A stretch of DNA of 64,000 bases from Streptomyces collinus Tu 365 (lineage in GTDB: Bacteria > Actinomycetota > Actinomycetes > Streptomycetales > Streptomycetaceae), in NCBI RefSeq assembly GCF_000444875.1, contig NC_021985.1, forward strand, positions 5,476,170-5,540,169. Direction: 5' to 3'. The notes under the pieces are model-generated. The model saw nothing but the letters and a program-made list of their open reading frames with translations. It was not told the DNA's origin and ran no database searches. Within the stretch, counting starts at the first letter, position 1, and each line of letters opens with the position of its first letter. Shown one piece after another: positions 15,463 through 24,111 of this stretch. A program made the position numbers and the translations under genes.

Positions 15463-18051
15463 GTGAGCGAGATACCAGCGAAGGCCACGGAGTCCGAGGA
15501 CCCGTCGGGCGGCGCGAGGAGCCAGGCCGCGGAAGCGGGCCTGGCACCCGGCGACGCCATGTGGCAGAGCAGTCCGCCCGGCTCGATCTACGACTACATC
15601 CGGGTCGCCTCCTTCTCCATCAACCCCGGCGGCCTGGTCGACCAGTGGAGCCTGCGCGCCGAGCAGCTCTTCGGCATCCCCGCCGAACGCGCCGTCGGGA
15701 TGGACCCGATCGAGGCCTTCGTCGACTCCGACCTGCGCGAGCGCGGCCAGCGCAAGATGGCCGAGATCCTCGACGGGCGGGAGTGGACCGGGGTCGTCCC
15801 CTTCCGGATGCCGGACGAGCCGGACGGCAGCCGCGGCGAGGAGGGGCTCGCCGAGGTCTACGTCATGCCGACCCGGACCGCCGAGGGCGAGAAGGCCGCC
15901 GTCTGCATCGTCGTGGACGTCCGCACCCTGCGCAGCATCGAGACCGACCTCGCCGCCTCACAGGCGATATTCGGCCAATCCCCGTTCGGCTTCCTGCTGA
16001 TCGACGCCGACCTTCGGGTGCGCCGCGCCAACATGCGTTTCGCCTCCATCTTCGGCGGATCGCCGGACGACCACCGGGGCAAGGGGGTTCACGACTACCT
16101 GGCCCGCGGCGAGGCGGATCGGGTTTCGGCCACCCTGCGCCGGGTGCTGGAGAGCGGCGACTCCATCACCGACATGCACGTCACGGGTTACGTCCCGGGC
16201 TCCGACGAACGCCGCCACTGGTCCGTCAACCTCTACCGCGTGCACAGCGGCACCGGGCGGCCCATCGGCATCGCCTGGCTCGGCACCGACATCACCGCCC
16301 GCCGCGCCGCCGCCCGCGAGGCCGCGGCCGCCCGGCGCAACCTCGCCCTGCTCAACGAGGCCGGCGCCCGCATAGGGAACTCGCTCGACCTGGAGACCAC
16401 GGCACGCGAACTCCTCGACGTGGTGGTCCCCGGCTTCTGCGACCTCGCCACCGTCGACCTCTACCAGGGCCTGCTCGCCGGCGACGAGGCCCCGCCCGGG
16501 CTCGCCGACGGCAGCGCCGAACTGCGCCGGGTCGCCTTCGCGAGCGCCGTCTCCGACGCCCCCTTCACCGGCACCGGGGACGGCGCCGAGGTCGGCGCGG
16601 TCCACCACTTCCCGTTCAACTCGCCGTACGCGGACGCGCTGCGCACCGCCCGGCCGCAGCACGTGCCCGCCGAGGACGGCGGCCTCGTGCAGTCCACGCT
16701 GGCCGTGCCGATGGTCGCCCACGACACCGTCGTGGGACTCGCGCGGTTCTCCCGCACCAAGGGCAGCGAGCCGTTCGGCGACCGCGACCGCGACCTCGCG
16801 GTCGAACTCGCCGCGCGCGCCGCCGTCTGCATCGACAACGCCCGCCTCTACCGCCGCGAGCACGAACGCGCGCTGATACTGCAGCGGTCCCTGCTCCCGC
16901 CCGGCGACCCCGAGGCGTCCGGCCTCGACATCGCCTGCCGCTACCTGCCCGGCAACGCGGCCACCGAGGTCGGCGGCGACTGGTTCGACGTCATCGAACT
17001 CCCCGGCCACCGCACCGCTCTGGTGGTGGGCGACGTCATGGGCCGGGGACTGCGCGCCGCCGTCGCCATGGGCGAACTGCGCACCGCCGTACGCACGCTG
17101 GCCCTGCTCGACCTCGAACCCGCCGAGGTGCTCTCCGCGCTGGACGAGATCGCCCGCGGCCTCGGCACACCCGGCGGGGTCCAGCAGGCCACCCGCGCGG
17201 CCCGCCAGCCCCGCGACGCCGACCTCTCCGAGGTCTACCTGGCGACCTGCGTGTACGCCGTCTACGACTCCGTCACCCGGCGATGTACGTTCGCCAACGC
17301 CGGCCACCTGCCCCCGGTCCTGGTGGAACCCGGTGAGGCGGCCCTCATGCTCGACGTCCCGCCGGGGATGCCGCTGGGCGTGGGCGGCGAGCCCTTCGAG
17401 GAGGTCGAGGTCGAACTCCCGGAGGGCGCCCTGCTCGCCCTCTACACCGACGGCCTGGTCGAGTCCCGCGACCACCCGCTGGACGAGGGCCTCCAGGCGT
17501 TCGTGGGGGCGCTCACCGACCCCTCCCGCCCCCTGGAGGACGTCTGCGACCACGTCCTCAGCACCCTCGACACCCACCACGGCGAGGACGACATCGCCCT
17601 GCTGATGGCCCGGGTCCAGGGCCTGCCCGCCGAGTCCGTCGGCGACTGGACGCTGCCGCGCGAGCCGCGCAGCGTGGGCCGGGCGCGCGAGTACGCCCGC
17701 GCCCAGCTCGTCGCCTGGGACCTGGAACCCCTCGTCGACACCACGGAGTTGCTGGTCAGCGAGTTGGTGACCAACGCGCTGCGGTACGGGGAGGGGGAGA
17801 TACGGCTGCGGCTGCTGCTGGACCGCACCCTGGTCTGCGAGGTCTGGGACTCCGGCCTGGTGCAGCCCCGCCGGCGGCGCGCCCGGGACACGGACGAGGG
17901 CGGCCGGGGCCTGCAACTGGTCGGCCTGCTCAGCGCGGCCTGGGGCTCGCGCCGCACCCCGCGCGGCAAGACCGTCTGGTTCGAACTCCCGCTGCCCGGC
18001 GGCGAGCACGGCCTCACGGACCCGGCGGAGGCACTGCTCAGCCTCTTCTGA
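15463..18051 (+). CDS. PAS-PAS-GAF-SpoIIE phosphatase-HATPase multidomain regulator
   Basis: An 862-aa signalling protein. Two PAS domains (about 45-155 and 165-285) are followed by a GAF domain (about 305-475), a PP2C-type SpoIIE phosphatase (about 500-710) with the metal-binding GGDWFDV and GDVMGRG motifs, and a C-terminal HATPase domain with LVSELVTNALRYG and GGRGLQLVGL. These proteins dephosphorylate anti-anti-sigma factors, and the fused HATPase may act as an anti-sigma kinase on the same partner. The GTG at 15463 has GGAGGGGA 8 nt upstream. The C-terminal domain resembles the separate HATPase gene upstream. Its 3' end is duplicated in the following 125 bp. Confidence 0.9.
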   Translation: MSEIPAKATESEDPSGGARSQAAEAGLAPGDAMWQSSPPGSIYDYIRVASFSINPGGLVDQWSLRAEQLFGIPAERAVGMDPIEAFVDSDLRERGQRKMAEILDGREWTGVVPFRMPDEPDGSRGEEGLAEVYVMPTRTAEGEKAAVCIVVDVRTLRSIETDLAASQAIFGQSPFGFLLIDADLRVRRANMRFASIFGGSPDDHRGKGVHDYLARGEADRVSATLRRVLESGDSITDMHVTGYVPGSDERRHWSVNLYRVHSGTGRPIGIAWLGTDITARRAAAREAAAARRNLALLNEAGARIGNSLDLETTARELLDVVVPGFCDLATVDLYQGLLAGDEAPPGLADGSAELRRVAFASAVSDAPFTGTGDGAEVGAVHHFPFNSPYADALRTARPQHVPAEDGGLVQSTLAVPMVAHDTVVGLARFSRTKGSEPFGDRDRDLAVELAARAAVCIDNARLYRREHERALILQRSLLPPGDPEASGLDIACRYLPGNAATEVGGDWFDVIELPGHRTALVVGDVMGRGLRAAVAMGELRTAVRTLALLDLEPAEVLSALDEIARGLGTPGGVQQATRAARQPRDADLSEVYLATCVYAVYDSVTRRCTFANAGHLPPVLVEPGEAALMLDVPPGMPLGVGGEPFEEVEVELPEGALLALYTDGLVESRDHPLDEGLQAFVGALTDPSRPLEDVCDHVLSTLDTHHGEDDIALLMARVQGLPAESVGDWTLPREPRSVGRAREYARAQLVAWDLEPLVDTTELLVSELVTNALRYGEGEIRLRLLLDRTLVCEVWDSGLVQPRRRRARDTDEGGRGLQLVGLLSAAWGSRRTPRGKTVWFELPLPGGEHGLTDPAEALLSLF

Positions 18052-18250
18052 TCAGTCCGTCCCGCCCGCGTGCCCCCGGGCGGCGCCCCCGCGGGCCCGG
18101 TCGGCCCGGCCGGTTGCGGAAGATGGCGGCGAACTCGGCCTCACCCATCGCGGAGGCACTGCTCAGCCCCTTCTGATCAGTCCGTCCCGGCCCGCGGGCC
18201 CCCGGGCGCCGGTTCCGTCGGCCCGGCCGGTTCAGGAAGACGGCGGCGGC
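18011..18250. repeat. Tandem duplication of a convergent gene junction (about 125-bp period)
   Basis: Unit 1 (about 18011-18130) holds the last codons and stop of the SpoIIE gene. Unit 2 (about 18138-18250) repeats them with few differences in GCGGAGGCACTGCTCAGCC, TTCTGATCAGTCCGTCCC and GGCCCGGCCGGTT. Each unit carries TGATCA, where a rightward TGA and a leftward TGA overlap. The SpoIIE frame uses the first copy and the leftward membrane-protein frame the second. Confidence 0.8.
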
Positions 18251-19802
18251 CCCGTGTCCCCGGGCCGCCGAAGCTCACCGGCGGGCCCGCCTCGGCCTCC
18301 TCGGTCAGCAGGATCCCGCCGAGGACGGCCCCCGGCAGCCCGACCGCCTGCCCGGCCGCCTCGGCCCAGGGGCTGCCGTGCGCCCGCACGTCCCGCTCGG
18401 CCAGGTCACGCGCCTGCCCGGCGAGGCGGTCGGCCTCGTCGGCGCGGCCCCCGCCCTCCGGCTCCAGCACCCGTACCGCCTCCGCCAGCACGGCCCGCGC
18501 CTCGGCACCCACCGCGCCGCGGTGCACGGCGACGAAGTCCTCCGCCACGCCCACCTGACCGCGCGCCACCAGCAGCGCGGCCGCCGTCACCGCCCCGGAC
18601 CGCCCCACCTCCAGCCGCTCCACGGCCCGTGCGACGCGGCGCAGGGCGTCCAGCGGGTCGTACGGCCCGCGGGTCAGCTCCGCGCGCACGGCGGCCAGCA
18701 CCCCGTCGGCGTGCGCGAGGCGGCCGTGCAGTTCACCGGTGGCCAGGGAGGTGCGCCCGCCGTTCTTCCGCGCCTCGGCGATCTCCGCCTCCCCGCCGGT
18801 CAGCGCGGCCGGCACCAGCGCGGCCGCCTCCGCCAGCTCCGCCGCGAGCCGCTCCACCCCGCCCACCAGGACACCGGCCTGGAACACCCCGCCCTCGGCC
18901 GCGCGCAGCTGCCGGACCGCACGCGCCGGATCACCCGCATCGGCCGCCTGGCGGGCCTCGTTGAGCCGCGAGGTGGCGAACAACAGGCGGTCCTTGGCCT
19001 GTTCGACGTGACCGGCGACGGCGGCACCGGCCGAGAGCGCGTACCACTCACGCAGCCCCGCCGCGGTGTGCTGGGCCGCCGCCGTGCGCGCGGTCAGCTC
19101 CCGGAAGCGGCGCTCGGCGACCTCCAGCGCCTCACCCGTGTCCTGCTCCAGCCCCCGCAGCCGGTCCAGCTCCGCCGCCTCGGCGTCCAGCCGTCGGCCC
19201 GCCTCCGCACACCGCCCGATCACCCCCACCAGCGCCTGCCGCCCGGCCCCCGCGTCCCCCGGTACGCCCGCCTCGTACCGCCGCCATATCGCGAACGCGG
19301 CAGACAGTTCGGTGCGCGCGGCCAGCAGAGCCCGGTTGAACGGCTCGGTCCGCTTCTCCCCGAACAGCTCCCGGACGAAGGAGAGCTCCTCCTCGCTGCC
19401 GCGTACGCAGTCGTCGGCCAGCACCAGCGCGGCCCTGGCCTGCCGCTCGGCCTCCAGCGGGGTGGCCGCGGGCGGCGCCGCCGGCACCACGCCGGGCGTC
19501 GTCCGGGTCCGGGCCCGCCGGGTGCGCCGCACATATCCGTACCCGGCCAGCACCCCGGCCGCGCCGACGGCGACGAGGGGCAGCACGAGGTCCGGGGTGG
19601 ACGTCCCGTCCTGGTGCGGCGCGGCGGCGCTCGCCACGGGCCCGGCCGGGGAGGCGGGAACCGGGGCGTCGCCACCGGCCGTCGTCACCGGCAACAGCAG
19701 CCACCCGGCCCCCGCGAACGCGCCCACGACGGCATGCGCCACCCGCACCCGTATGTGCGCCGTGGCACACCGGGGCCGGCCCCGGAACAGGGAGGACGTC
19801 AC
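18177..19802 (-). CDS. Membrane-anchored coiled-coil protein resembling the C-terminal module of TPM-domain proteins
   Basis: A 541-aa protein. An N-terminal basic segment, a helix near 23-40, a Pro/Ala linker and a second helix near 75-90 precede a long Ala/Glu/Arg-rich helical region. The segment AALVLADDCVRGSEEELSFVRELFG, CAEAGRRLDAEAAELDRLR and GPYDPLDALRRVARAV is like the portion that follows the TPM phosphatase-like domain in larger Streptomyces proteins; here no TPM domain is present. The start is taken as GTG 19802, without a good ribosome site. The product is probably a cell-envelope protein of unknown role. Converges on the SpoIIE gene at a duplicated junction. Confidence 0.65.
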   Translation of the reverse strand: MTSSLFRGRPRCATAHIRVRVAHAVVGAFAGAGWLLLPVTTAGGDAPVPASPAGPVASAAAPHQDGTSTPDLVLPLVAVGAAGVLAGYGYVRRTRRARTRTTPGVVPAAPPAATPLEAERQARAALVLADDCVRGSEEELSFVRELFGEKRTEPFNRALLAARTELSAAFAIWRRYEAGVPGDAGAGRQALVGVIGRCAEAGRRLDAEAAELDRLRGLEQDTGEALEVAERRFRELTARTAAAQHTAAGLREWYALSAGAAVAGHVEQAKDRLLFATSRLNEARQAADAGDPARAVRQLRAAEGGVFQAGVLVGGVERLAAELAEAAALVPAALTGGEAEIAEARKNGGRTSLATGELHGRLAHADGVLAAVRAELTRGPYDPLDALRRVARAVERLEVGRSGAVTAAALLVARGQVGVAEDFVAVHRGAVGAEARAVLAEAVRVLEPEGGGRADEADRLAGQARDLAERDVRAHGSPWAEAAGQAVGLPGAVLGGILLTEEAEAGPPVSFGGPGTRGRRRLPEPAGPTEPAPGGPRAGTD

Positions 19803-19881
19803 ATTTCGGAGCGTATGGGCAGGTAGTCGCCCACGCGAGTGGGCGGACACAACTGGGCGAACAAAGCCGCAAGGGGGCGGG

Positions 19882-21069
19882 ATGCGGACGGAACGGAACG
19901 GCACGGACGACGGCACGGGCGTGACGGACGGGGTGGACGGGGTGGACGGGGTGGACGGGGCGGAGGAACCGGCGGAAGCGGCGGCCCCGCCGCACAGCGC
20001 CCCCGCGACGCCGGGCGACGCCACCCCGGCAGGCGACGCCACCCCGGAGCCGCCCCGCCGCTCCCGGTGGCGGCGCCGGCGCACCTGGGTCGCGGTGGGG
20101 CTGTCCCTGCTGCTGTTCCTCCCGCCGGCCGTCGCGGAGGCGGCCCTGCGGGTCAACTACGCGGGCGATCCCGCCCCGGGCACCCGCACCCGGCACCGGG
20201 ACGCCCTCTGGCTGGGGCACGCCTGGGTCGACGGACGCAGGACCGACGCGGACGTGACCCGCCTCGCGGACCGCCTCAAGGACACCGGCATCCGCGACCT
20301 GTACGTGCACGCCGGCCCGCTGGAGCACGACGGCACCCTCCCGCCGACGGCACACCCGCGGGCGCGCCGGCTGGTCTCGGCCCTGCACCGGGCGGCGCCC
20401 GGGATCCGCGTCCAGGCCTGGCTCGGCGACAAGCTGGCCACCGAGAGCCCGGACGGACTGCGCCTGGAGCGCGCCGCGACCCGCGCGGCCGTCCTCGCCT
20501 CCACCCGGCAGATCCTCGCCGCCGGCTTCGACGGCGCCCACTTCGACCTGGAGCCCCTGCACTCCGGCGACCGCGACTACCTCGCGCTCCTCGACGACCT
20601 GCGCGCCCTCACCCACGCCCACCACGCCGTGCTCTCCGTCGCCGCCCACCAGATCGACCCGCTGCCCGCGTTCCACTCCTTCTGGGGCACGACCACCGGC
20701 CACCCCAAGTGGTGGTCGCAGTCCTACTTCGGACAGGTGGCCCGCCGCGTGGACCAGATCGCCGTGATGTCGTACGACACCATGCAGCCGCTGCGGAGCC
20801 TGTACGGCGGCTACGTGGCCCAGCAGACCAGCCTCGCCCTGGAGGTCACCCCGGCCACCACCGACCTGCTGATGGGCCTGCCCTTCTACCACGAGAACCG
20901 CTTCGGCCACTGGGCGCACGCGGAGACCGTGCCGGCCGCCGTGCGCGGCGTCCGCCTGGGCCTGTCCCGCACCGACGCCGACCGCTCCCGCTTCGGCGTC
21001 GCCCTGTACGTGGACTTCGCGGCGACGGAGGCGGACTGGCGGGCGTACCGGGACGGCTGGGTGAAATGA
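19882..21069 (+). CDS. GH18-like exported or membrane-tethered protein
   Basis: A 395-aa protein with a disordered acidic N-terminus containing VDG repeats (residues 17-26), an Arg-rich stop, and one helix at about 69-88 (type II anchor or signal). The remaining TIM-barrel-like domain resembles glycoside hydrolase family 18: the segment from D217 to E224 fits DxxDxDxE, with D217, D222 and E224 present but the second Asp replaced by H220. Later DQIAVMSYDTM matches the family's M-x-Y-D substrate motif. Catalysis is therefore plausible but not certain. The ATG at 19882 follows AAGGGGGCGGG closely. Confidence 0.72.
   Translation: MRTERNGTDDGTGVTDGVDGVDGVDGAEEPAEAAAPPHSAPATPGDATPAGDATPEPPRRSRWRRRRTWVAVGLSLLLFLPPAVAEAALRVNYAGDPAPGTRTRHRDALWLGHAWVDGRRTDADVTRLADRLKDTGIRDLYVHAGPLEHDGTLPPTAHPRARRLVSALHRAAPGIRVQAWLGDKLATESPDGLRLERAATRAAVLASTRQILAAGFDGAHFDLEPLHSGDRDYLALLDDLRALTHAHHAVLSVAAHQIDPLPAFHSFWGTTTGHPKWWSQSYFGQVARRVDQIAVMSYDTMQPLRSLYGGYVAQQTSLALEVTPATTDLLMGLPFYHENRFGHWAHAETVPAAVRGVRLGLSRTDADRSRFGVALYVDFAATEADWRAYRDGWVK
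19930..19960 (+). repeat. Four GGGG tracts with TGGAC spacers, in-gene G-quadruplex motif
   Basis: GGGG at 19930, 19939, 19948 and 19957, each separated by TGGAC, encodes the VDG repeat 48-78 nt after the start of the GH18-like gene. On the sense strand this is a canonical four-tract quadruplex motif and could slow early translation. Confidence 0.75.
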
Positions 21070-21097
21070 CTTCCCGCGCACCCCGTCCGGTGGGACG

Positions 21098-21415
21098 ATG
21101 ATCGTCATGCACCTGTTGCTCGTGGTGGGCGCCTGGCTGGCCGTCGCCCTGTTCGTGGCCGCCGGCGCCGCGTCGGTCGTGACGGGCTGGGTGCCGTGGC
21201 CCGCCCGCCGCCGGGTGGTCCGGCCGCGGCTGTGGGGCTACGGCACCCTGCTCACGTCGCTCGGTCTGAGCCTGCTCCTGCTGCTGGGCCCGCTGGAGGA
21301 CGCCGGGGCCGGCATCGTCGCCTTCGGCGGGTACTGCGTGCTGTTCCTGGCCGGCTTCGTCGTGCAGGCCCTCGCCCAGCGCCCCGGCCGGGACACTACG
21401 AAGACCGCCTCCTGA
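21098..21415 (+). CDS. Small membrane protein, 105 aa
   Basis: The protein has three hydrophobic segments (about 5-30, 47-65 and 72-92) around a short basic loop PARRRVVRPRLWG. I do not recognise a named family. An ATG at 21107 is an alternative start. The gene converges on sdhB and overlaps its 3' end by 20 bp. Confidence 0.7.
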   Translation: MIVMHLLLVVGAWLAVALFVAAGAASVVTGWVPWPARRRVVRPRLWGYGTLLTSLGLSLLLLLGPLEDAGAGIVAFGGYCVLFLAGFVVQALAQRPGRDTTKTAS

Positions 21416-22166
21416 TCTTCGAGCCCAGCCACACCAGCGGGTCGTACTTGCGGTCGACGGCCCGCTCCTTCAGCGGGATCAGCGCGTTGTCGGTGATCCT
21501 GATGCCCTCGGGACACACCTCCGTGCAGCACTTGGTGATGTTGCAGTAGCCGAGGCCGTGCTCCTCCTGGGCGGTGCGCTTGCGGTCCAGACCCGTCTCG
21601 GCGGCCGCGTCCAGCGGGTGCATGTCCAGCTCCGCCACCCGCATCAGGAACCGCGGACCGGCGAACGCCGGCTTGTTCTCCTCGTGGTCGCGCACGACGT
21701 GGCAGGTGTCCTGGCACAGGAAGCACTCGATGCACTTGCGGAACTCCTGCGAGCGGTCCACGTCCTCCTGCATCATCCGGTACTCGCCGGGACCGACCCC
21801 GGCCGGCGGCACGAACGCCGGGACCTCCCTGGCCTTCTGGTAGTTGAAGCCGACGTCGGTCACCAGGTCCCGGATCACCGGGAAGGCGCGCAGCGGGGTG
21901 ACGGTGACGGTCTCGCCGGGGTCGAAGACCGACATGCGGGTCATGCACATCAGCCGCGGCCGCCCGTTGATCTCCGCCGAGCACGAACCGCACTTGCCCG
22001 CCTTGCAGTTCCAGCGCACGGCGAGGTCGGGTGCCTGGGTGGCCTGGAGCCGGTGGACGATGTCCAGCACCACCTCGCCGTCGTTGACCTCGACCGTGAA
22101 GTCCTCGAGGCCACCACCCTGCACATCGCCCCGCCACACCTTGAAGCGGGCCTCGTAGCTGCTCAC
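21396..22166 (-). CDS. sdhB: Succinate dehydrogenase iron-sulfur subunit
   Basis: The 256-aa SdhB passes electrons from FAD to the quinone site. The plant-type [2Fe-2S] ligands are in CKAGKCGSC and the following RLMCM. The C-terminal half has CIECFLCQDTC and later CNITKCCTEVCPEGI for the [4Fe-4S] and [3Fe-4S] clusters. The GTG start overlaps the sdhA stop in a GTGA arrangement, so translation is coupled. Length and order (membrane subunit, SdhA, SdhB) match the mycobacterial Sdh1 operon type. Confidence 0.93.
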   Translation of the reverse strand: MSSYEARFKVWRGDVQGGGLEDFTVEVNDGEVVLDIVHRLQATQAPDLAVRWNCKAGKCGSCSAEINGRPRLMCMTRMSVFDPGETVTVTPLRAFPVIRDLVTDVGFNYQKAREVPAFVPPAGVGPGEYRMMQEDVDRSQEFRKCIECFLCQDTCHVVRDHEENKPAFAGPRFLMRVAELDMHPLDAAAETGLDRKRTAQEEHGLGYCNITKCCTEVCPEGIRITDNALIPLKERAVDRKYDPLVWLGSKIRRRSS

Positions 22167-24094
22167 TCGTACAGCTCCTCTTCGGCGAGGTACTTGACCA
22201 GCTCCTCCTTCTCGAAGAGGGCGAGCAGGTCCGGGCGGATGGGTTCGGTGGTCTCGCGGGTGAGCCGGATCTGGCCGCGCCCGGGGTCGGCCGCCGCGAG
22301 GTGGCCGGTGGGGTCGGCGAGCGTGCACAGCAGGTTCACGTTGCGCCAGGCGCGGTCCATCGCCGGACAGTCCTCGCGGGTGTGCCCGCCGCGCGACTCG
22401 GTGCGCTCCAGCGCGGCCCGCGCCACGCACTCGCTGACCAGCAGCATGTTCCGGAGATCCAGGGCGAGGTGCCAGCCGGGGTTGAACTGGCGGTGCCCCT
22501 CCACCCCGGCCCGGCGGGCCCGGGCCCGCAGCCCGGCCAGCCGCTGCAGGGCCTGCTCCATCTCGCCCTCGCGGCGGATGATGCCGACCAGGTCGTTCAT
22601 GGTCTGCTGGAGTTCCTGGTGCAGGGTGTACGGGTTCTCCGGCGGTCCGGCCTCGCCCTCCGTCTCGGCGGAGAAGGGCCGCAGCGCCTCCGCCGACGCC
22701 GTGTTGACCTGGGCGTCGTCGACCCGGGGGCGCCCTCCGGCCGCCCGCTGCGCGTAGTCGGCGGCGTGCCGGCCGGCCCGCCGCCCGAACACGAGCAGGT
22801 CGGACAGCGAGTTGCCGCCGAGCCGGTTGGAGCCGTGCATGCCCCCGGCGACCTCACCGGCCGCGTACAGCCCCGGCACCCCGCGCGCGGCCGCGGTGTC
22901 GGAGTCGACCGCGACCCCGCCCATCACGTAGTGGCAGGTGGGCCCGACCTCCATGGCCTCCGCCGTGATGTCGACATCGGCCAGTTCCTTGAACTGGTGG
23001 TACATGGAGGGCAGCCGGCGCCGGATCACCTCCGCCGGCATCCGGGTCGACACGTCCAGGAAGACCCCGCCGTGCGGGGAGCCGCGGCCCGCCTTCACCT
23101 CGGCGTTGATCGCCCGGGCCACCTCGTCGCGCGGGAGCAGCTCGGGGGGCCGCCGGTTGCTGTCGGGGGCGTCGTACCAGCGGTCGGCCTCGTCCTCGGA
23201 CTCGGCGTACTTCTCCTTGAAGACGTCCGGGACGTAGTCGAACATGAACCGCTTGCCCTCGGAGTTCCTGAGCACCCCGCCGTCGCCGCGGACCGACTCG
23301 GTGACGAGGATGCCCTTGACCGACGGCGGCCAGACCATGCCCGTCGGGTGGAACTGCACGAACTCCATGTTGAGCAGGGGAGCGCCGGCCAGCAGGGCCA
23401 GCGCGTGACCGTCGCCGGTGTACTCCCAGGAGTTGGAGGTGACCTTGAAGGACTTGCCGATCCCGCCGGTCGCCACGACCACCGCCGGGGCCTCCAGCAC
23501 GAAGAAGCGGCCGGTCTCACGGTCGTAGGCGAAGACGCCCGAGACGCGCTCGCCGTCCTTCAGGACGCGGGTGACCGTGCACTCCTGGAAGACCTTCAGC
23601 CGGGACTCGTAGTCCCCCGTCTCCTTCTCGTCCTCCTGCTGGAGCGCGACGATCCGCTGCTGGAGGGTGCGGATCAGCTCCAGGCCGGTGCGGTCGCCGA
23701 CGTGCGCCAGGCGCGGGTACTCGTGGCCGCCGAAGTTGCGCTGGGAGATCCGGCCGTCCTTGGTCCGGTCGAACAGCGCGCCCCAGGTCTCCAGTTCCCA
23801 CACCCGGTCCGGCGCCTCCCGGGCGTGCAGTTCGGCCATCCGCCACTGGTTGAGGAACTTGCCGCCGCGCAGGGTGTCGCGGAAGTGGACCTGCCAGCTG
23901 TCGTGCTCGTTGGCGTTGGCCATGGCGGCCGCGATGCCGCCCTCCGCCATCACCGTGTGCGCCTTGCCGAACAGCGACTTGCAGATCACGGCCGTACGGG
24001 CGCCGCGCTCGCGCGCCTCGATCGCGGCCCGCAGCCCCGCGCCGCCCGCGCCGACCACGACGACGTCCCACTCCTGCCGGTCCACCACGGACAT
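22163..24094 (-). CDS. sdhA: Succinate dehydrogenase flavoprotein subunit
   Basis: The 643-aa catalytic subunit oxidises succinate to fumarate with covalently bound FAD. Visible motifs are the N-terminal dinucleotide fold VVVVGAGGAGLRAAIEA, the FAD-attachment region near AHTVMAEGGIAAA, the active-site FVQFHPTGM, and the C-terminal HGSNRLGGNSLSDLLVFGRRAG. The ATG at 24094 is chosen because the fold starts ten residues later; the frame remains open through the preceding gene. 17 bp separate it from the membrane subunit. Confidence 0.95.
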   Translation of the reverse strand: MSVVDRQEWDVVVVGAGGAGLRAAIEARERGARTAVICKSLFGKAHTVMAEGGIAAAMANANEHDSWQVHFRDTLRGGKFLNQWRMAELHAREAPDRVWELETWGALFDRTKDGRISQRNFGGHEYPRLAHVGDRTGLELIRTLQQRIVALQQEDEKETGDYESRLKVFQECTVTRVLKDGERVSGVFAYDRETGRFFVLEAPAVVVATGGIGKSFKVTSNSWEYTGDGHALALLAGAPLLNMEFVQFHPTGMVWPPSVKGILVTESVRGDGGVLRNSEGKRFMFDYVPDVFKEKYAESEDEADRWYDAPDSNRRPPELLPRDEVARAINAEVKAGRGSPHGGVFLDVSTRMPAEVIRRRLPSMYHQFKELADVDITAEAMEVGPTCHYVMGGVAVDSDTAAARGVPGLYAAGEVAGGMHGSNRLGGNSLSDLLVFGRRAGRHAADYAQRAAGGRPRVDDAQVNTASAEALRPFSAETEGEAGPPENPYTLHQELQQTMNDLVGIIRREGEMEQALQRLAGLRARARRAGVEGHRQFNPGWHLALDLRNMLLVSECVARAALERTESRGGHTREDCPAMDRAWRNVNLLCTLADPTGHLAAADPGRGQIRLTRETTEPIRPDLLALFEKEELVKYLAEEELYE

Positions 24095-24111
24095 CAGAAA
24101 GCCCCACTCAT

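Noticed and set aside
12884..15547. A very long minus-strand ORF across the GntR, SPOR and Nudix genes
   Set aside because: It is antisense to four recognisable proteins with catalytic or DNA-binding motifs and consists mostly of Arg/Pro-rich sequence.
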